From: Alphaproteobacteria bacterium
GTDB taxonomy: Bacteria > Pseudomonadota > Alphaproteobacteria > Sphingomonadales > Sphingomonadaceae
NCBI GenBank assembly: GCA_005883305.1
Contig: VBAC01000001.1
Location: 1-64,000 of the forward strand
Length of the DNA stretch: 64,000 bases
Reading direction: 5' to 3'
The notes beneath the pieces are model-generated. The model saw only the letters and a program-made list of their open reading frames with translations, was not told the origin of the DNA and made no database searches. Positions 50,790 through 60,001 of the stretch are shown piece by piece. Positions within the stretch are counted from its first letter, which is position 1; each line of letters opens with the position of its first letter. The position numbers were made by a program, and so were the translations under genes.

Positions 50790-52811
50790 ATGAATCGGTC
50801 CCGGGGGTTGCTCCTTCTCATCCTGATGATGCTCGGCGGCGCGGCTTTGGCCCAGCCCGCGAGCCGCCACATGGCCGTGCGCCTCGTGCCGGAGACCGGC
50901 GCCGTGGCCCCGGGCTCTGCGCTCACCCTGGCCTTCGTCATGCGCCCGCAACCCGGCTGGCACGGCTATTGGCTCAACCCGGGGGATGCCGGCGATACGC
51001 CGCGCGTGACCTGGCGCCTGCCGGAGGGCTGGCGGGCCGGCGCCCTCCAGTTCCCGGTGCCGGGCCGGCTGACGGTCGCGGGGCTGATGAACTACGTCTT
51101 CGACAGCGATTATGCTGTGCTGGCGCGGGTGAGGGTCCCCGACGGCGCCGAGCCGGGCGGAACCTTCCCGATCGACGCCCGGATCGACTATCTCGTCTGC
51201 ACCGACGAGGTGTGCGTGCCGGAGACTGCGGCGGTCACCGCCCAGGTCGCGATCGGCGCACCCGGGGCGGCCAACCCGGCGTTCGACGGCTACCGCCGGG
51301 CGCTCCCCGCGCCCGTGCCGACTGCGGGGCGGTTCGAGACGGCGGGCGGCCGAATCCGGATCGCGCTGCCGCTGCCGGCCGAAACGCCGATCGAGACGCC
51401 CTATTTCTACGCGGCCACCTTGGATGCGCTGCGCTACGCTCCCCCCCAGCGCATCTCGCGGAACGGCTCCTTCGTGATCGTCGAGACCGGGGCGGGGCCG
51501 AGCGCGGCATCGCTTACTTCGCTCGAGGGGGTTCTCCAGGTCGGGCCGGGCCGCGGGCTGGCCTTCACCGCGACGCGCGGCGCGGTGCCGGCTGCGGGGG
51601 CGCCGGAAGGCGAAACGTCCACCGCTTCCGGCGACGGAGGCGGCGGCATCCTCTGGGCGCTGCTCGGCGCCTTGCTCGGCGGGCTGATCCTCAACGTCAT
51701 GCCGTGCGTCTTTCCCATCCTCAGCCTCAAGGCGCTGAGCCTTGCCCGGGCCGGCGAGACGGCGGCCGGAGCGCGGCGCGAAGCGCTGGCCTATGCGGCC
51801 GGCGTGATCGCCACCTGCGTCGCGCTCGGAGCGGTGCTGCTTGCGGTGCGCGCGGGGGGCGCGGCCGTGGGCTGGGCCTTCCAGCTGCAGGACCCGCGCG
51901 TGATCCTCGTCCTCCTCTTGCTGAGCACGGCCACCGCGCTCGGCCTGGCGGGTCTGTTTCATCTGCCGGCGATCGGCGCGGGCGAAGCGCTGACCCGGCG
52001 GGGCGGCCTCGCAGGCGCCTTCTTCACCGGCGCGCTTGCGGCGTTCGTCGCGACGCCCTGCACCGGGCCTTTCATGGGCGCGGCACTTGGCGCGGCTTTG
52101 GTCCTCCCGGCGGCCGGCGCGCTGGCGGTCTTCGCCGGCCTCGGCCTCGGCCTCGCTCTTCCTTTCCTGCTGCTCGGATTCGTGCCGCCCCTGCGCCGGC
52201 TGCTCCCGAAGCCGGGGGCCTGGATGGCGACCTTCCAGCGCATCCTCTCGGTGCCGATGTTCCTCACCGCTCTGGGCCTCGCCTGGGTGCTCGGCGCGGA
52301 GAGTGGAATCGACGGGATGGCGATCGGGCTCGGTGGAGCGCTTCTGCTGGGCCTCGCCTTGTGGTGGGTCGGCCGGGGCGGACGCTTGCTGGCGCTGCTC
52401 TTCGCGCTCGCCGCGATCGCCGCGCCTTTCCTCCTGCTGCCGACGGGGGCGCCAGCCGCCGCAAGCGCGGAAGGGCGGCTGGCGGCCGAGCCCTTCAGCG
52501 AAGCGCGCCTGAACGCGCTCCGGGCCTCGCGGACACCCGTGTTCGTCTATTTCACCGCCGATTGGTGCCTCACCTGCAAGGTCAACGAGCGCGGCGCGAT
52601 GGCCGGCGCCGGGGTCGCCGAGGCCTTCCGCTCGCGGGGCATCAAGGTGCTGGCCGGCGACTGGACTCGCGGCGACCCCACGATCGGCCGCTTCCTCGAG
52701 CGCCAGGGCCGCTCGGGCGTTCCGCTCTACCTCTATTACCCGCCCGGCCGCGACGCCGAAGTGCTGCCGCAAATCCTGACCGTCGGGCGTCTTACCGCTC
52801 TGGGCGGCTAG
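50790..52811 (+). CDS. dsbD: Thiol:disulfide interchange protein DsbD
   Basis: 673 residues from the ATG at 50790 (signal peptide MNRSRGLLLLILMMLGGAALAQ); the frame extends to 50712 but lacks a signal peptide there. Domains: N-terminal periplasmic domain with cysteines (LVCTDEVCVPET), eight-helix membrane domain with the conserved cysteines in NVMPCVFPIL and ATPCTGPFMG, and a C-terminal thioredoxin domain with TADWCLTCKVNE (Cys593, Cys596). It passes electrons to the periplasm. Converges with the amidohydrolase gene, overlapping 20 bases at the 3' ends. Confidence 0.93.
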   Translation: MNRSRGLLLLILMMLGGAALAQPASRHMAVRLVPETGAVAPGSALTLAFVMRPQPGWHGYWLNPGDAGDTPRVTWRLPEGWRAGALQFPVPGRLTVAGLMNYVFDSDYAVLARVRVPDGAEPGGTFPIDARIDYLVCTDEVCVPETAAVTAQVAIGAPGAANPAFDGYRRALPAPVPTAGRFETAGGRIRIALPLPAETPIETPYFYAATLDALRYAPPQRISRNGSFVIVETGAGPSAASLTSLEGVLQVGPGRGLAFTATRGAVPAAGAPEGETSTASGDGGGGILWALLGALLGGLILNVMPCVFPILSLKALSLARAGETAAGARREALAYAAGVIATCVALGAVLLAVRAGGAAVGWAFQLQDPRVILVLLLLSTATALGLAGLFHLPAIGAGEALTRRGGLAGAFFTGALAAFVATPCTGPFMGAALGAALVLPAAGALAVFAGLGLGLALPFLLLGFVPPLRRLLPKPGAWMATFQRILSVPMFLTALGLAWVLGAESGIDGMAIGLGGALLLGLALWWVGRGGRLLALLFALAAIAAPFLLLPTGAPAAASAEGRLAAEPFSEARLNALRASRTPVFVYFTADWCLTCKVNERGAMAGAGVAEAFRSRGIKVLAGDWTRGDPTIGRFLERQGRSGVPLYLYYPPGRDAEVLPQILTVGRLTALGG

Positions 52812-54459
52812 CCCCGCGCTCCCAGACCTTCGCGCCGCCCAGATAGGTTTCCATCACTCGCGTCTCGGCGATCTGCCGCGCAGTCGTGCCCTCGGCGAAA
52901 ATGTCGCGGTCGACGAAGATGAAGTCGGCGAAATGGCCGGGCTCCAAGGTTCCCAGCCGGTCCTCGGCGAAGCCCGCATAGGCGCCGCCGCGGGTGAAGG
53001 CGGCGAAGGCCTCCTCCAGCGTGAGCCGCTGCGCGGGCATCCAGCCGCCGGGCGGTTGGCCCTGGGCATCCTCGCGGCTGATCGCGGCGGCGAGGCCGGG
53101 GAAGGGATTGGGGCTTTCGACCGGATAGTCGGAGCCGAAGGCGAGCGGAACGCGGTTGTCGAGCATCGAGCGCCAGGCATAGCTGCCCTGCAGCCGGTCG
53201 ATCCCCATCCGGGCCTCGGCCATGCGCCAGTCGCTGGTCTCGTGGGTCGGCTGCATCGAGGCGATCACGCCATGCCGGGCGAAGCGCGGCAGATCGGCGG
53301 GATCGACGATCTGCGCGTGCTCGATCCGCCAGCGCCGGTCGCCGTCATAGGTGTGCGACATCTCCTCGATCGCGTCGAGCAGGGTGGCGTTCGCCTGGTC
53401 GCCGATCGCGTGCACCGCGACCTGGAAATGGTCCATCGCCGCGCGGCTCATCAGATTCTTGAGCACCGTGTCGGTGAGCAACGGCAGGCCCCGCTGGCCC
53501 GGCGCGTCGCGATAGGGCTGCTTGAGCCAAGCGCCGCGCGAGCCCAAAGCGCCGTCGAGATAGAGCTTCACGCCGACCATCCTCAGGCGTCCGTCATAGA
53601 GCCAGGGCGTGGGGCGCGTGCCGGCCACCGCCAGCAGATTGTCGATTCCCGACGCGTAGGAGAGGATGCGCACGCTCAGCCGCCCGTCGTCGCCCGCCCG
53701 ACGCATCACGGCCCAATCCTCGGTGGTGGTGCCCATGTCCGCGGTGGCGGTGACTCCGTAGGACAGCAATATCTCCTGCGCCCGGGCGAAGGCGCGGTCG
53801 CGAACGATCGGCAGCGGCGGCGGCACGGCGCGCTCGATCAGGCCCGTCGCGGCGTCGACGAAGATGCCGTTGGGATTGCGCCCGGTCCGCTCGATCCGCC
53901 CGCCGTTGGGCGCCTGCGTCTGCGGCGTGATCCCGGCCTCACGCATCGCCGCGCCGTTGGCCCAGCCGGCATGGCCGTCGACCCGCTCGAGCCACACCGG
54001 CCGGTCGGCAACCGCCGCGTCGAGATCGGCCGCGGTGGGGAAGCGCCCGAGGCCCCAGCGCTCCTGGTTCCAGCCGCGTCCGATCACCCAGCGCGGCGTC
54101 GGATTGGCCGCGGCATAAGCGCGGATCCGCTCCTGCGCCTCCGCAAGCGAAGTCGTGTCGGAAAGGTCGAGCACCAGAGCGCCGAGCCCCAGGCCCATGA
54201 CGTGGCCGTGAGCGTCGATCAGCCCCGGCAGCAGTGTCCGCCCGCGGCCGTTCAGCAGATAGCGCGGGCGCTCCGGCCGGCGGTCGCCGCGATTCAGGAG
54301 CTGGCGCACGCGCCCGTCGTCTCCGATCCAGATGCCGTTGAAGCGGAAGGCGTGCCCGTCGGCGCGGATCGTGTAGCCGTTGACGTTGTCGACGAGCGTG
54401 TCGGCCAGCGCGGGCGCGGCGAAGGCGAGGGCGAGGAAAGCGAGGATCTTGCGGAGCAT
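52792..54459 (-). CDS. Exported amidohydrolase (YtcJ-like)
   Basis: 555 residues with signal peptide (MLRKILAFLALAFAAPALA). Amidohydrolase superfamily: metal-binding LLPGLIDAHGHVMGLG, a second metal site IGDQANATLLDAIE, HAQIVDP and the FGSDYPVESPNPF aspartate near the end. These resemble the amidohydrolase-3/YtcJ group, which are often of unknown or formamide-related function. Tail-to-tail overlap with dsbD; head-to-head with ilvA. Confidence 0.9.
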   Translation of the reverse strand: MLRKILAFLALAFAAPALADTLVDNVNGYTIRADGHAFRFNGIWIGDDGRVRQLLNRGDRRPERPRYLLNGRGRTLLPGLIDAHGHVMGLGLGALVLDLSDTTSLAEAQERIRAYAAANPTPRWVIGRGWNQERWGLGRFPTAADLDAAVADRPVWLERVDGHAGWANGAAMREAGITPQTQAPNGGRIERTGRNPNGIFVDAATGLIERAVPPPLPIVRDRAFARAQEILLSYGVTATADMGTTTEDWAVMRRAGDDGRLSVRILSYASGIDNLLAVAGTRPTPWLYDGRLRMVGVKLYLDGALGSRGAWLKQPYRDAPGQRGLPLLTDTVLKNLMSRAAMDHFQVAVHAIGDQANATLLDAIEEMSHTYDGDRRWRIEHAQIVDPADLPRFARHGVIASMQPTHETSDWRMAEARMGIDRLQGSYAWRSMLDNRVPLAFGSDYPVESPNPFPGLAAAISREDAQGQPPGGWMPAQRLTLEEAFAAFTRGGAYAGFAEDRLGTLEPGHFADFIFVDRDIFAEGTTARQIAETRVMETYLGGAKVWERGASRPER

Positions 54460-54513
54460 GAAGCGGCGATAAGGCTTGTTTGCGCGAGGCGCCAGATGCT
54501 CTAGACGGGCGCG

Positions 54514-55752
54514 ATGGCGAGCCCGGCGCCCCAGTCAGACCTGCCGATCGGCCTCGCCGACGTCGAAGCCGCGGCGGGGCGGATCGCCGGCGCCGTGGTG
54601 CGGACGCCGACCATGCTCAGCCGAACGCTCTCTCAAGCGACCGGCGCCACCGTCTACGTCAAGTTCGAGAACCTCCAGCATACCGGCGCCTACAAGGAGC
54701 GCGGCGCGCTCAACAAGCTGCTGCTGATGGACGAAGCCAGGCGCGCAAGGGGCGTGATCGCCGCCTCGGCCGGCAACCACAGCCAAGCGCTCGCCTATCA
54801 CGCGGCGAGGCTCGGCGTGCCGGCGACGATCCTGATGCCGGCCACCACGCCGACGATCAAGGTCAGCCAGACCGAGGGCCATGGCGCGGAGGTCATCCTC
54901 CACGGCGAGGTTTACGACGAAGCTTACGCCGAGGCGCTTCGCGTCGCCGACGCGCGCGGACTGACCTTCGTCCACCCGTTCGACGATTTCGAGGTGATGG
55001 CCGGGCAGGGGACGGTCGGGCTCGAGCTGCTCGCCGACGCGCCCGACGTCGACACACTCGTCGTTCCGATCGGCGGCGGCGGCCTGATTTCCGGGATCGG
55101 AGTCGCGGCCAAGGCGCTGAACCCGGGCATCCAGCTGGTCGGAGTCCAGGCCGAGCTCTACCCGTCCATGTACGCCAAATTCTCCCGCCAGCAGATGCCT
55201 TGCGCCGGCGACACGATCGCCGAGGGCATCGCGGTGAAATCGCCGGGGATGATCACTGCCGGGGTCATCAACCATTTCGTCGACGACATATTGCTCGTCC
55301 CCGAGCGCGACATCGAGCGGGCGATCGTCCTCTATGTCGAGGCCGAGAAGACGGTGGCCGAGGGCGCGGGCGCGACCGGGCTCGGGGCGCTGCTCGCCCA
55401 TCCCGACCGCTTCCGCGGCCGAACCGTCGGCCTGGTCCTTTCAGGCGGCAACATCGACACTCACCTGCTCGCCAACGTGCTGCTTCGCGATCTGGCCCGC
55501 TCCGGGCGGATGACTCGCCTTCGCATCCAGCTCCAGGATCGGCCCGGCGCGCTCGCCGCGGTGATGAAATTGTTCGACGAGCACAGGGTCAACATCGTCG
55601 AGGTCTATCACCAGCGCGTGTTCACCAGCCTTCCGGCCAAGGATGCGGCGATCGACGTCGAGTGCGAGGCGCGCGATTCGGCGCAGCTCGACCGGCTGTC
55701 CGAGGCGCTCGTTTCTGCCGGGTTCATCGTCCATCCGGTAGCAATCGAATAG
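54514..55752 (+). CDS. ilvA: Threonine ammonia-lyase, ACT-domain form
   Basis: 412 residues. PLP enzyme making 2-oxobutanoate from threonine. Lys61 in FENLQHTGAYKERGALN forms the Schiff base; GGGGLISGIG binds the phosphate. A single C-terminal ACT-type domain (about residues 330-412) with LRIQLQDRPGALAAVMKL suggests allosteric control. Length fits the single-ACT form (about 400-415) rather than the longer two-ACT biosynthetic type. Isoleucine synthesis versus threonine catabolism cannot be settled. Confidence 0.92.
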   Translation: MASPAPQSDLPIGLADVEAAAGRIAGAVVRTPTMLSRTLSQATGATVYVKFENLQHTGAYKERGALNKLLLMDEARRARGVIAASAGNHSQALAYHAARLGVPATILMPATTPTIKVSQTEGHGAEVILHGEVYDEAYAEALRVADARGLTFVHPFDDFEVMAGQGTVGLELLADAPDVDTLVVPIGGGGLISGIGVAAKALNPGIQLVGVQAELYPSMYAKFSRQQMPCAGDTIAEGIAVKSPGMITAGVINHFVDDILLVPERDIERAIVLYVEAEKTVAEGAGATGLGALLAHPDRFRGRTVGLVLSGGNIDTHLLANVLLRDLARSGRMTRLRIQLQDRPGALAAVMKLFDEHRVNIVEVYHQRVFTSLPAKDAAIDVECEARDSAQLDRLSEALVSAGFIVHPVAIE

Positions 55753-55871
55753 GCGGCCGTGCCATCGTGGAACGGCGGCCCCGATCCTTGGTTGTCGAGC
55801 CCGTAACCGCTTTCCAACGAGGCGCGCCGGGATCATAAAGGCGCGGGCCAAAACACCGATGCGGAGTCGCC

Positions 55872-56630
55872 TTGAGCGCACCCTTCAGATTTCCCCGTTT
55901 CTTCGTCACGACGCCCTCGCCGTGCCCCTATCTGCTGGGCAAGACGGAGCGGAAGGTGTTCACGGAGCTGAACGGGCCCCATGCGGGCGATCTGAACGAC
56001 GCGCTCGGCCGGATCGGCTTTCGCCGCAGCCAGAACGTCGCCTACCGCCCCTCCTGCCTCGATTGCGCCGCGTGCATCTCGGTCCGGGTCGTCGCCGGCG
56101 AGTTCCAGCCCAACGGGACCCAGCGCAAGGTCATCCGCCGCAACGCGGACCTCGAGGTCACCGCCTGCAAGCCGTGGGCGACCGAGGAACAATATGAGCT
56201 GCTTCGCCGCTATCTGCGCGTCCGCCACCCCGAAGGCGGGATGGTCGAGATGGACGAGCACGATTTCTCGGACATGGTCGAGCAGAGCCCGGTCAAGACC
56301 TACATCGTCGAATATCGCGAGCCTTCCGTCGGAGGCCGGCCCGGGCGCCTGGTCGGCGCCTGCCTGACCGACCAGCAGTCGGACGGGCTGAGCATGATCT
56401 ACAGCTTCTTCGAGCCTGACGACGGGCACCGCTCGGGCCTCGGCACCTACATCATCCTCGATCACATTCTCCGCGCCGGCCGCGCCGGCCTTCCTTACGT
56501 CTATCTCGGTTATTGGGTCGAGGATTCGAAGCGCATGGCCTACAAGTCCCGCTTCCGCCCGCTCGAGAAGCTCGGGCCCGGCGGCTGGCACCGTTTCGAT
56601 CCCGAGCAGCGCGAGCTGCCGCTCGCCTAA
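55872..56630 (+). CDS. bpt: Leucyl/arginyl-tRNA protein transferase (Bpt/Ate type)
   Basis: 252 residues with TTG start at 55872; no in-frame ATG or GTG is nearby. Transfers an amino acid from tRNA to the N terminus of proteins (N-degron pathway). Seen: [20 protein letters not shown], the cysteine pair [15 protein letters not shown], and the GNAT-like [23 protein letters not shown] with the [19 protein letters not shown] strand. Length and motifs match the bacterial Bpt/Ate family; exact amino acid specificity is not decided by eye. Confidence 0.9.
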   Translation: MSAPFRFPRFFVTTPSPCPYLLGKTERKVFTELNGPHAGDLNDALGRIGFRRSQNVAYRPSCLDCAACISVRVVAGEFQPNGTQRKVIRRNADLEVTACKPWATEEQYELLRRYLRVRHPEGGMVEMDEHDFSDMVEQSPVKTYIVEYREPSVGGRPGRLVGACLTDQQSDGLSMIYSFFEPDDGHRSGLGTYIILDHILRAGRAGLPYVYLGYWVEDSKRMAYKSRFRPLEKLGPGGWHRFDPEQRELPLA

Positions 56631-56878
56631 CGCACCGTTTTACCGCGATAATATCGCATGCTCTGGGATTCGGTTGTGCTGGCGCGGCTGTCGCCAACGG
56701 ACAAATCGGTGTCGCGCATTGCAAAAATGTCCCTTGGCCCGAAGGTCTAACCTTGAAGCGGAAAGGGGATAGGTTCGCGCCGGTCCCCTTCATCCGTTCA
56801 ACCGTTTGAGTTTCAAACAAATCTTGACCGAAGAAGCCTTGATTGGCACTTCAAGGTCCATCAGCTTTGGGGGATAGA
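56631..56878. other. Gene-free leader before the RTX-like protein
   Basis: 248 bases without a supported gene. An ACCTTGAAG (56748-56756) has its inverse CTTCAAGGT at 56850-56858, about 90 bases apart. Otherwise AT-richer than the coding regions, probably promoter and leader. Confidence 0.5.
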
Positions 56879-59797
56879 ATGCCTGGAACCGGCTCTGCCT
56901 ACGGAATTTTCACGCTCGAGACGAGCGGCGCGGCCTCGGTTGCGTTCAGCGCCGATCAAACGCGCATCTACGTGTCGAAATATGACGGGAAGGTCGACGT
57001 CTTCGATGCGGCCAGCCATGCCAAGCTCGCCACCTGGAACGTAGGGACGTCGCTCGGAGCGCTTACGCTTTCGGAAGACGGGGGCTTTTTGCTCGCGGTG
57101 GAGCGCTTCGGGCCGCCCTCCACGCCCGGCGGCGGCTATACGCCCCCTCCCGCGTCCCAGAGCTCGACCTTCTATCGCATCGACACGGGCTCCGGCGCCG
57201 TCACAACCTTCACCCGCGCCGGCAATGCCTATCTCGACATCGAAATCGTCGACGGCCAGAAGGCGATCCTCACCGGCGGACAGCAGCAGGTCACGGTTTT
57301 CGACCTTGTGAACCAAACCTATTCGACGCTGCCGGGCGGCGTCTACTACAGCAACAGCTCGGTGATGGTCGAGGACAGGCATCTCACCCTCTTCGCCGAG
57401 TCGGGCATCTCGAATGGGCCGCTCGCCATTTACGACGACCGCACCGGAACGGTCGTCGCCCACGGCGATGACTATCAGACGGGCGGTCCAAACGGCGGAA
57501 GTGTCGGCTTCAACTACGGCCATCAGGCGATCAGCGAGGCGGGCGGCCTCGTCGCGCAGTTCATCTACCACAGCACGATCAACCTCTACGATCTCAACCT
57601 GCATTTCATTCGCGGCATGACGATCGATGGCCCCGTCGACGGCCTCGCCTTCGATCCCACCGGCAAGTTCCTCTACGCCCGCCTCGACTCCGGCCAGCTC
57701 AACAAGATCGAGGTGGCCACCGGCCTCGTCGTCGACAGCTTTGCCGTCGGCACCACCGACTGGCACAACAATCCCGGATCGGGCGACCAGATCGTACAGA
57801 GCGCCGACGGCAAGACCCTGCTCATCCACGACAATTCCACCGGCAAGCTCCAGCTGATCGATCTTACCGTTCGCGACGAACGCTTCGAAGGGACCGGCGC
57901 CGCCGACGCCTTTGCCGGCGGCAAGGGCGACGACGTCTATGTCGTCAATCACGCGGGCGACACGATCACCGAGCTGAAATATGACGGCAACGACACGGCG
58001 CTGGCCTCGATCGACTACACGCTTCCCGATTATGTCGAAAATCTGATCCTCGCCGGAACGGCGCTGAACGGAGCCGGCAACGCCCTCGACAACCAGATCA
58101 TCGGCAACGCGGCGGACAACCAGCTGGCCGGCCTTGCCGGCAACGACGTGCTGGACGGCGGCGCCGGGCGGGATACGATGAGCGGCGGGCGCGGCGACGA
58201 CATCTTCCTCGTCGACCGCAGCGACGATCGGGTGTTCGAGCTCACTGCCCAGGGCCGCGACGTGGTCTATACGCAGGCGGATTACGTGCTTGCCGAGGGG
58301 CAGGAGATCGAGGTGCTGGCCGCCTCCTCACGAGCGGGGACGGCGCCGCTCCAGCTCGTCGGCAACGCCTTCACCAACGAGATTTACGGCAATGACGGCG
58401 CCAATTACATCGATGGCGGCGCCGGGCCGGACTATCTCGCCGGCTATGGCGGCAACGACGTCTATATCGCCGAGAATGAGGGCGACGTGGTGATGGAGGC
58501 CGTGGGCGGCGGCCGCGACGTCGTCTATGCCGGATCCAGCCTTTCGCTGGCCGCCGGCTCCGAGGTGGAGGTCCTCTCGGCGCTCTCGCAGGCCGGAACC
58601 TCCGCGCTTCAGCTGACCGGCAACGGCTTCGCCAACGAAATCTACGCCAATGAGGGCGCCAATTTCATCGACGGCGGGGCGGGGGCCGATTATCTGGTCG
58701 GCTTCTCCGGCAACGATACCTATGTCGTCGATAACGGCAACGACGTGACGGTCGAAGGCCTGGGCGCCGGCCGCGACACCGTCATCGCGCTGGCGAATTA
58801 CACGCTGACCGCCGGAATGGAGATCGAGGTGCTCTCCGCCCAGTCGCAGGCCGCGGCGACGGCGCTCCAGCTGACCGGCAACGGCTTCGCCAACGAAATC
58901 TATGCCAATGCGGGGGGCAATTTCCTCGATGGCGGCGGCGGCGCGGACTATCTGGTCGGTTTCGGCGGCAACGACGTCTATATCGTCGACAATGCCGGCG
59001 ACCGGGTCGTCGAGGGAACCGGCGGCGGGCGCGACGTAGTCTATGCCCGGGCCAGCTACACGCTCAATGCCGGGGCCGAGGTCGAGGTGCTGTCGGTGAT
59101 CTCGCAGGGCGGCGGGACGATCATCGATCTGACCGGCAACGAGCTCGGCCAGGAGCTTTACGGCAACACCGAATCCAACTTCCTCGATGGCGGCGGCGGG
59201 GCCGATTATCTGCAGGGCTTCGGCGGCAACGACAATTATGTCGTCGAGACTCAGGGCGACGTGGTGATCGAGGGCGCCGGCGAGGGGAACCACGACGTAG
59301 TCTACGCCCGTTCGAGCTACGCGCTCGGCGCCGGCCAGCAGATCGAGGTGCTCTCGGCCCAGTCGCAGGGCGCGACCGGCGCGCTCGACCTCACCGGCAA
59401 CGAATTCGGCAACGAGCTCTACGGCAATGAAGGCGCCAACGTGCTGAACGGCGGCGCGGGGGGCGACTATCTGGTCGGCTATGGCGGGGCGGACGCCTTC
59501 GCCTTCACCACCGCTCTGGGCGGCGGCAATGTCGATCAGATCGCCGATTTCCTCTCGGGCACCGACACGATCCAGCTCGACGACGCGGTGTTCACCGGGC
59601 TCACCCCCGGGGCCCTCAACGCCAATGCGTTCGTCACCGGCACGGCGGCGCAGGATGCCGACGACCGCATCGTCTACGACAGCGCGACCGGCGCGCTTTA
59701 TTTCGACGCCGACGGCAACGGCGCGGGCGCGGCGGTGCAGTTCGCTACCTTGCTGGGCCATCCGCCGATCGCCGCCGGCGACTTCACAATGATCTGA
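56879..59797 (+). CDS. Secreted RTX-repeat protein with beta-propeller-like N terminus
   Basis: 972 residues; ATG at 56879 with GGGGGAT upstream. No Sec signal peptide. Residues about 15-330 contain propeller-like segments (SVAFSADQTRIYVSKYDGKVDVFD, LAFDPTGKFLYARLDSGQLNKIEVATG). Residues about 340-930 are calcium-binding RTX-type sequence (NDVLDGGAGRDTMSGGRGDDIF) plus five near-identical 86-residue modules. The C terminus (about 60 residues, hydrophobic, ending in FTMI) resembles a type I secretion signal. No secretion ATPase or TolC gene lies in the window. Adhesin or surface protein is likely; no enzymatic motif seen. Confidence 0.85.
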   Translation: MPGTGSAYGIFTLETSGAASVAFSADQTRIYVSKYDGKVDVFDAASHAKLATWNVGTSLGALTLSEDGGFLLAVERFGPPSTPGGGYTPPPASQSSTFYRIDTGSGAVTTFTRAGNAYLDIEIVDGQKAILTGGQQQVTVFDLVNQTYSTLPGGVYYSNSSVMVEDRHLTLFAESGISNGPLAIYDDRTGTVVAHGDDYQTGGPNGGSVGFNYGHQAISEAGGLVAQFIYHSTINLYDLNLHFIRGMTIDGPVDGLAFDPTGKFLYARLDSGQLNKIEVATGLVVDSFAVGTTDWHNNPGSGDQIVQSADGKTLLIHDNSTGKLQLIDLTVRDERFEGTGAADAFAGGKGDDVYVVNHAGDTITELKYDGNDTALASIDYTLPDYVENLILAGTALNGAGNALDNQIIGNAADNQLAGLAGNDVLDGGAGRDTMSGGRGDDIFLVDRSDDRVFELTAQGRDVVYTQADYVLAEGQEIEVLAASSRAGTAPLQLVGNAFTNEIYGNDGANYIDGGAGPDYLAGYGGNDVYIAENEGDVVMEAVGGGRDVVYAGSSLSLAAGSEVEVLSALSQAGTSALQLTGNGFANEIYANEGANFIDGGAGADYLVGFSGNDTYVVDNGNDVTVEGLGAGRDTVIALANYTLTAGMEIEVLSAQSQAAATALQLTGNGFANEIYANAGGNFLDGGGGADYLVGFGGNDVYIVDNAGDRVVEGTGGGRDVVYARASYTLNAGAEVEVLSVISQGGGTIIDLTGNELGQELYGNTESNFLDGGGGADYLQGFGGNDNYVVETQGDVVIEGAGEGNHDVVYARSSYALGAGQQIEVLSAQSQGATGALDLTGNEFGNELYGNEGANVLNGGAGGDYLVGYGGADAFAFTTALGGGNVDQIADFLSGTDTIQLDDAVFTGLTPGALNANAFVTGTAAQDADDRIVYDSATGALYFDADGNGAGAAVQFATLLGHPPIAAGDFTMI
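58355..59647 (+). repeat. Tandem 258-base (86-residue) coding repeats in RTX protein
   Basis: Module starts LTGN(G/E)FANEIY occur at about 58355, 58613, 58871, 59129 and 59390. Three intervals are exactly 258 bases and the last is 261 (one extra codon). DNA between copies is near-identical, e.g. CTGACCGGCAACGGCTTCGC in copies 2 and 3, so they are recent or homogenised. Confidence 0.93.
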
Positions 59798-59804
59798 CAG
59801 TGAT

Positions 59805-59834
59805 AGGCGAGGCCCTTCATGCCGGGGCCTCGCC
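59805..59834 (+). terminator. Terminator after the RTX-like gene
   Basis: AGGCGAGGCCC (59805-59815), eight-base loop, GGGCCTCGCCT (59824-59834): an 11-base stem just after the gene end, followed by ACCTTCC rather than a full T-run. Read in the plus direction it lies 8 bases after the stop. Confidence 0.75.
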
Positions 59835-60001
59835 TACCTTCCGTGCCGCCGGGCCGAATGCGCCCCGCGCGGAAAAATAACCCTAAATTCCGAACTTAGC
59901 GTCTTGCCGCCGTCATGATCGGCTGACATCCTCCGCCTTATGCCAAATGGAGTCGCGCGGCCCGTCGGCCTGCGCGCGTGCCACCTCAAGGGGGATTTCC
60001 G

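Noticed and set aside
52792-52811. 20-base 3' overlap of dsbD and the amidohydrolase gene as an antisense control
   Set aside because: Short tail overlaps between convergent genes are frequent in compact genomes; nothing specific supports regulation.
56748-56858. ACCTTGAAG / CTTCAAGGT inverted pair as a regulator site
   Set aside because: Arms are 90 bases apart and only 9 bases long; could be chance, so it was noted only as part of the leader.
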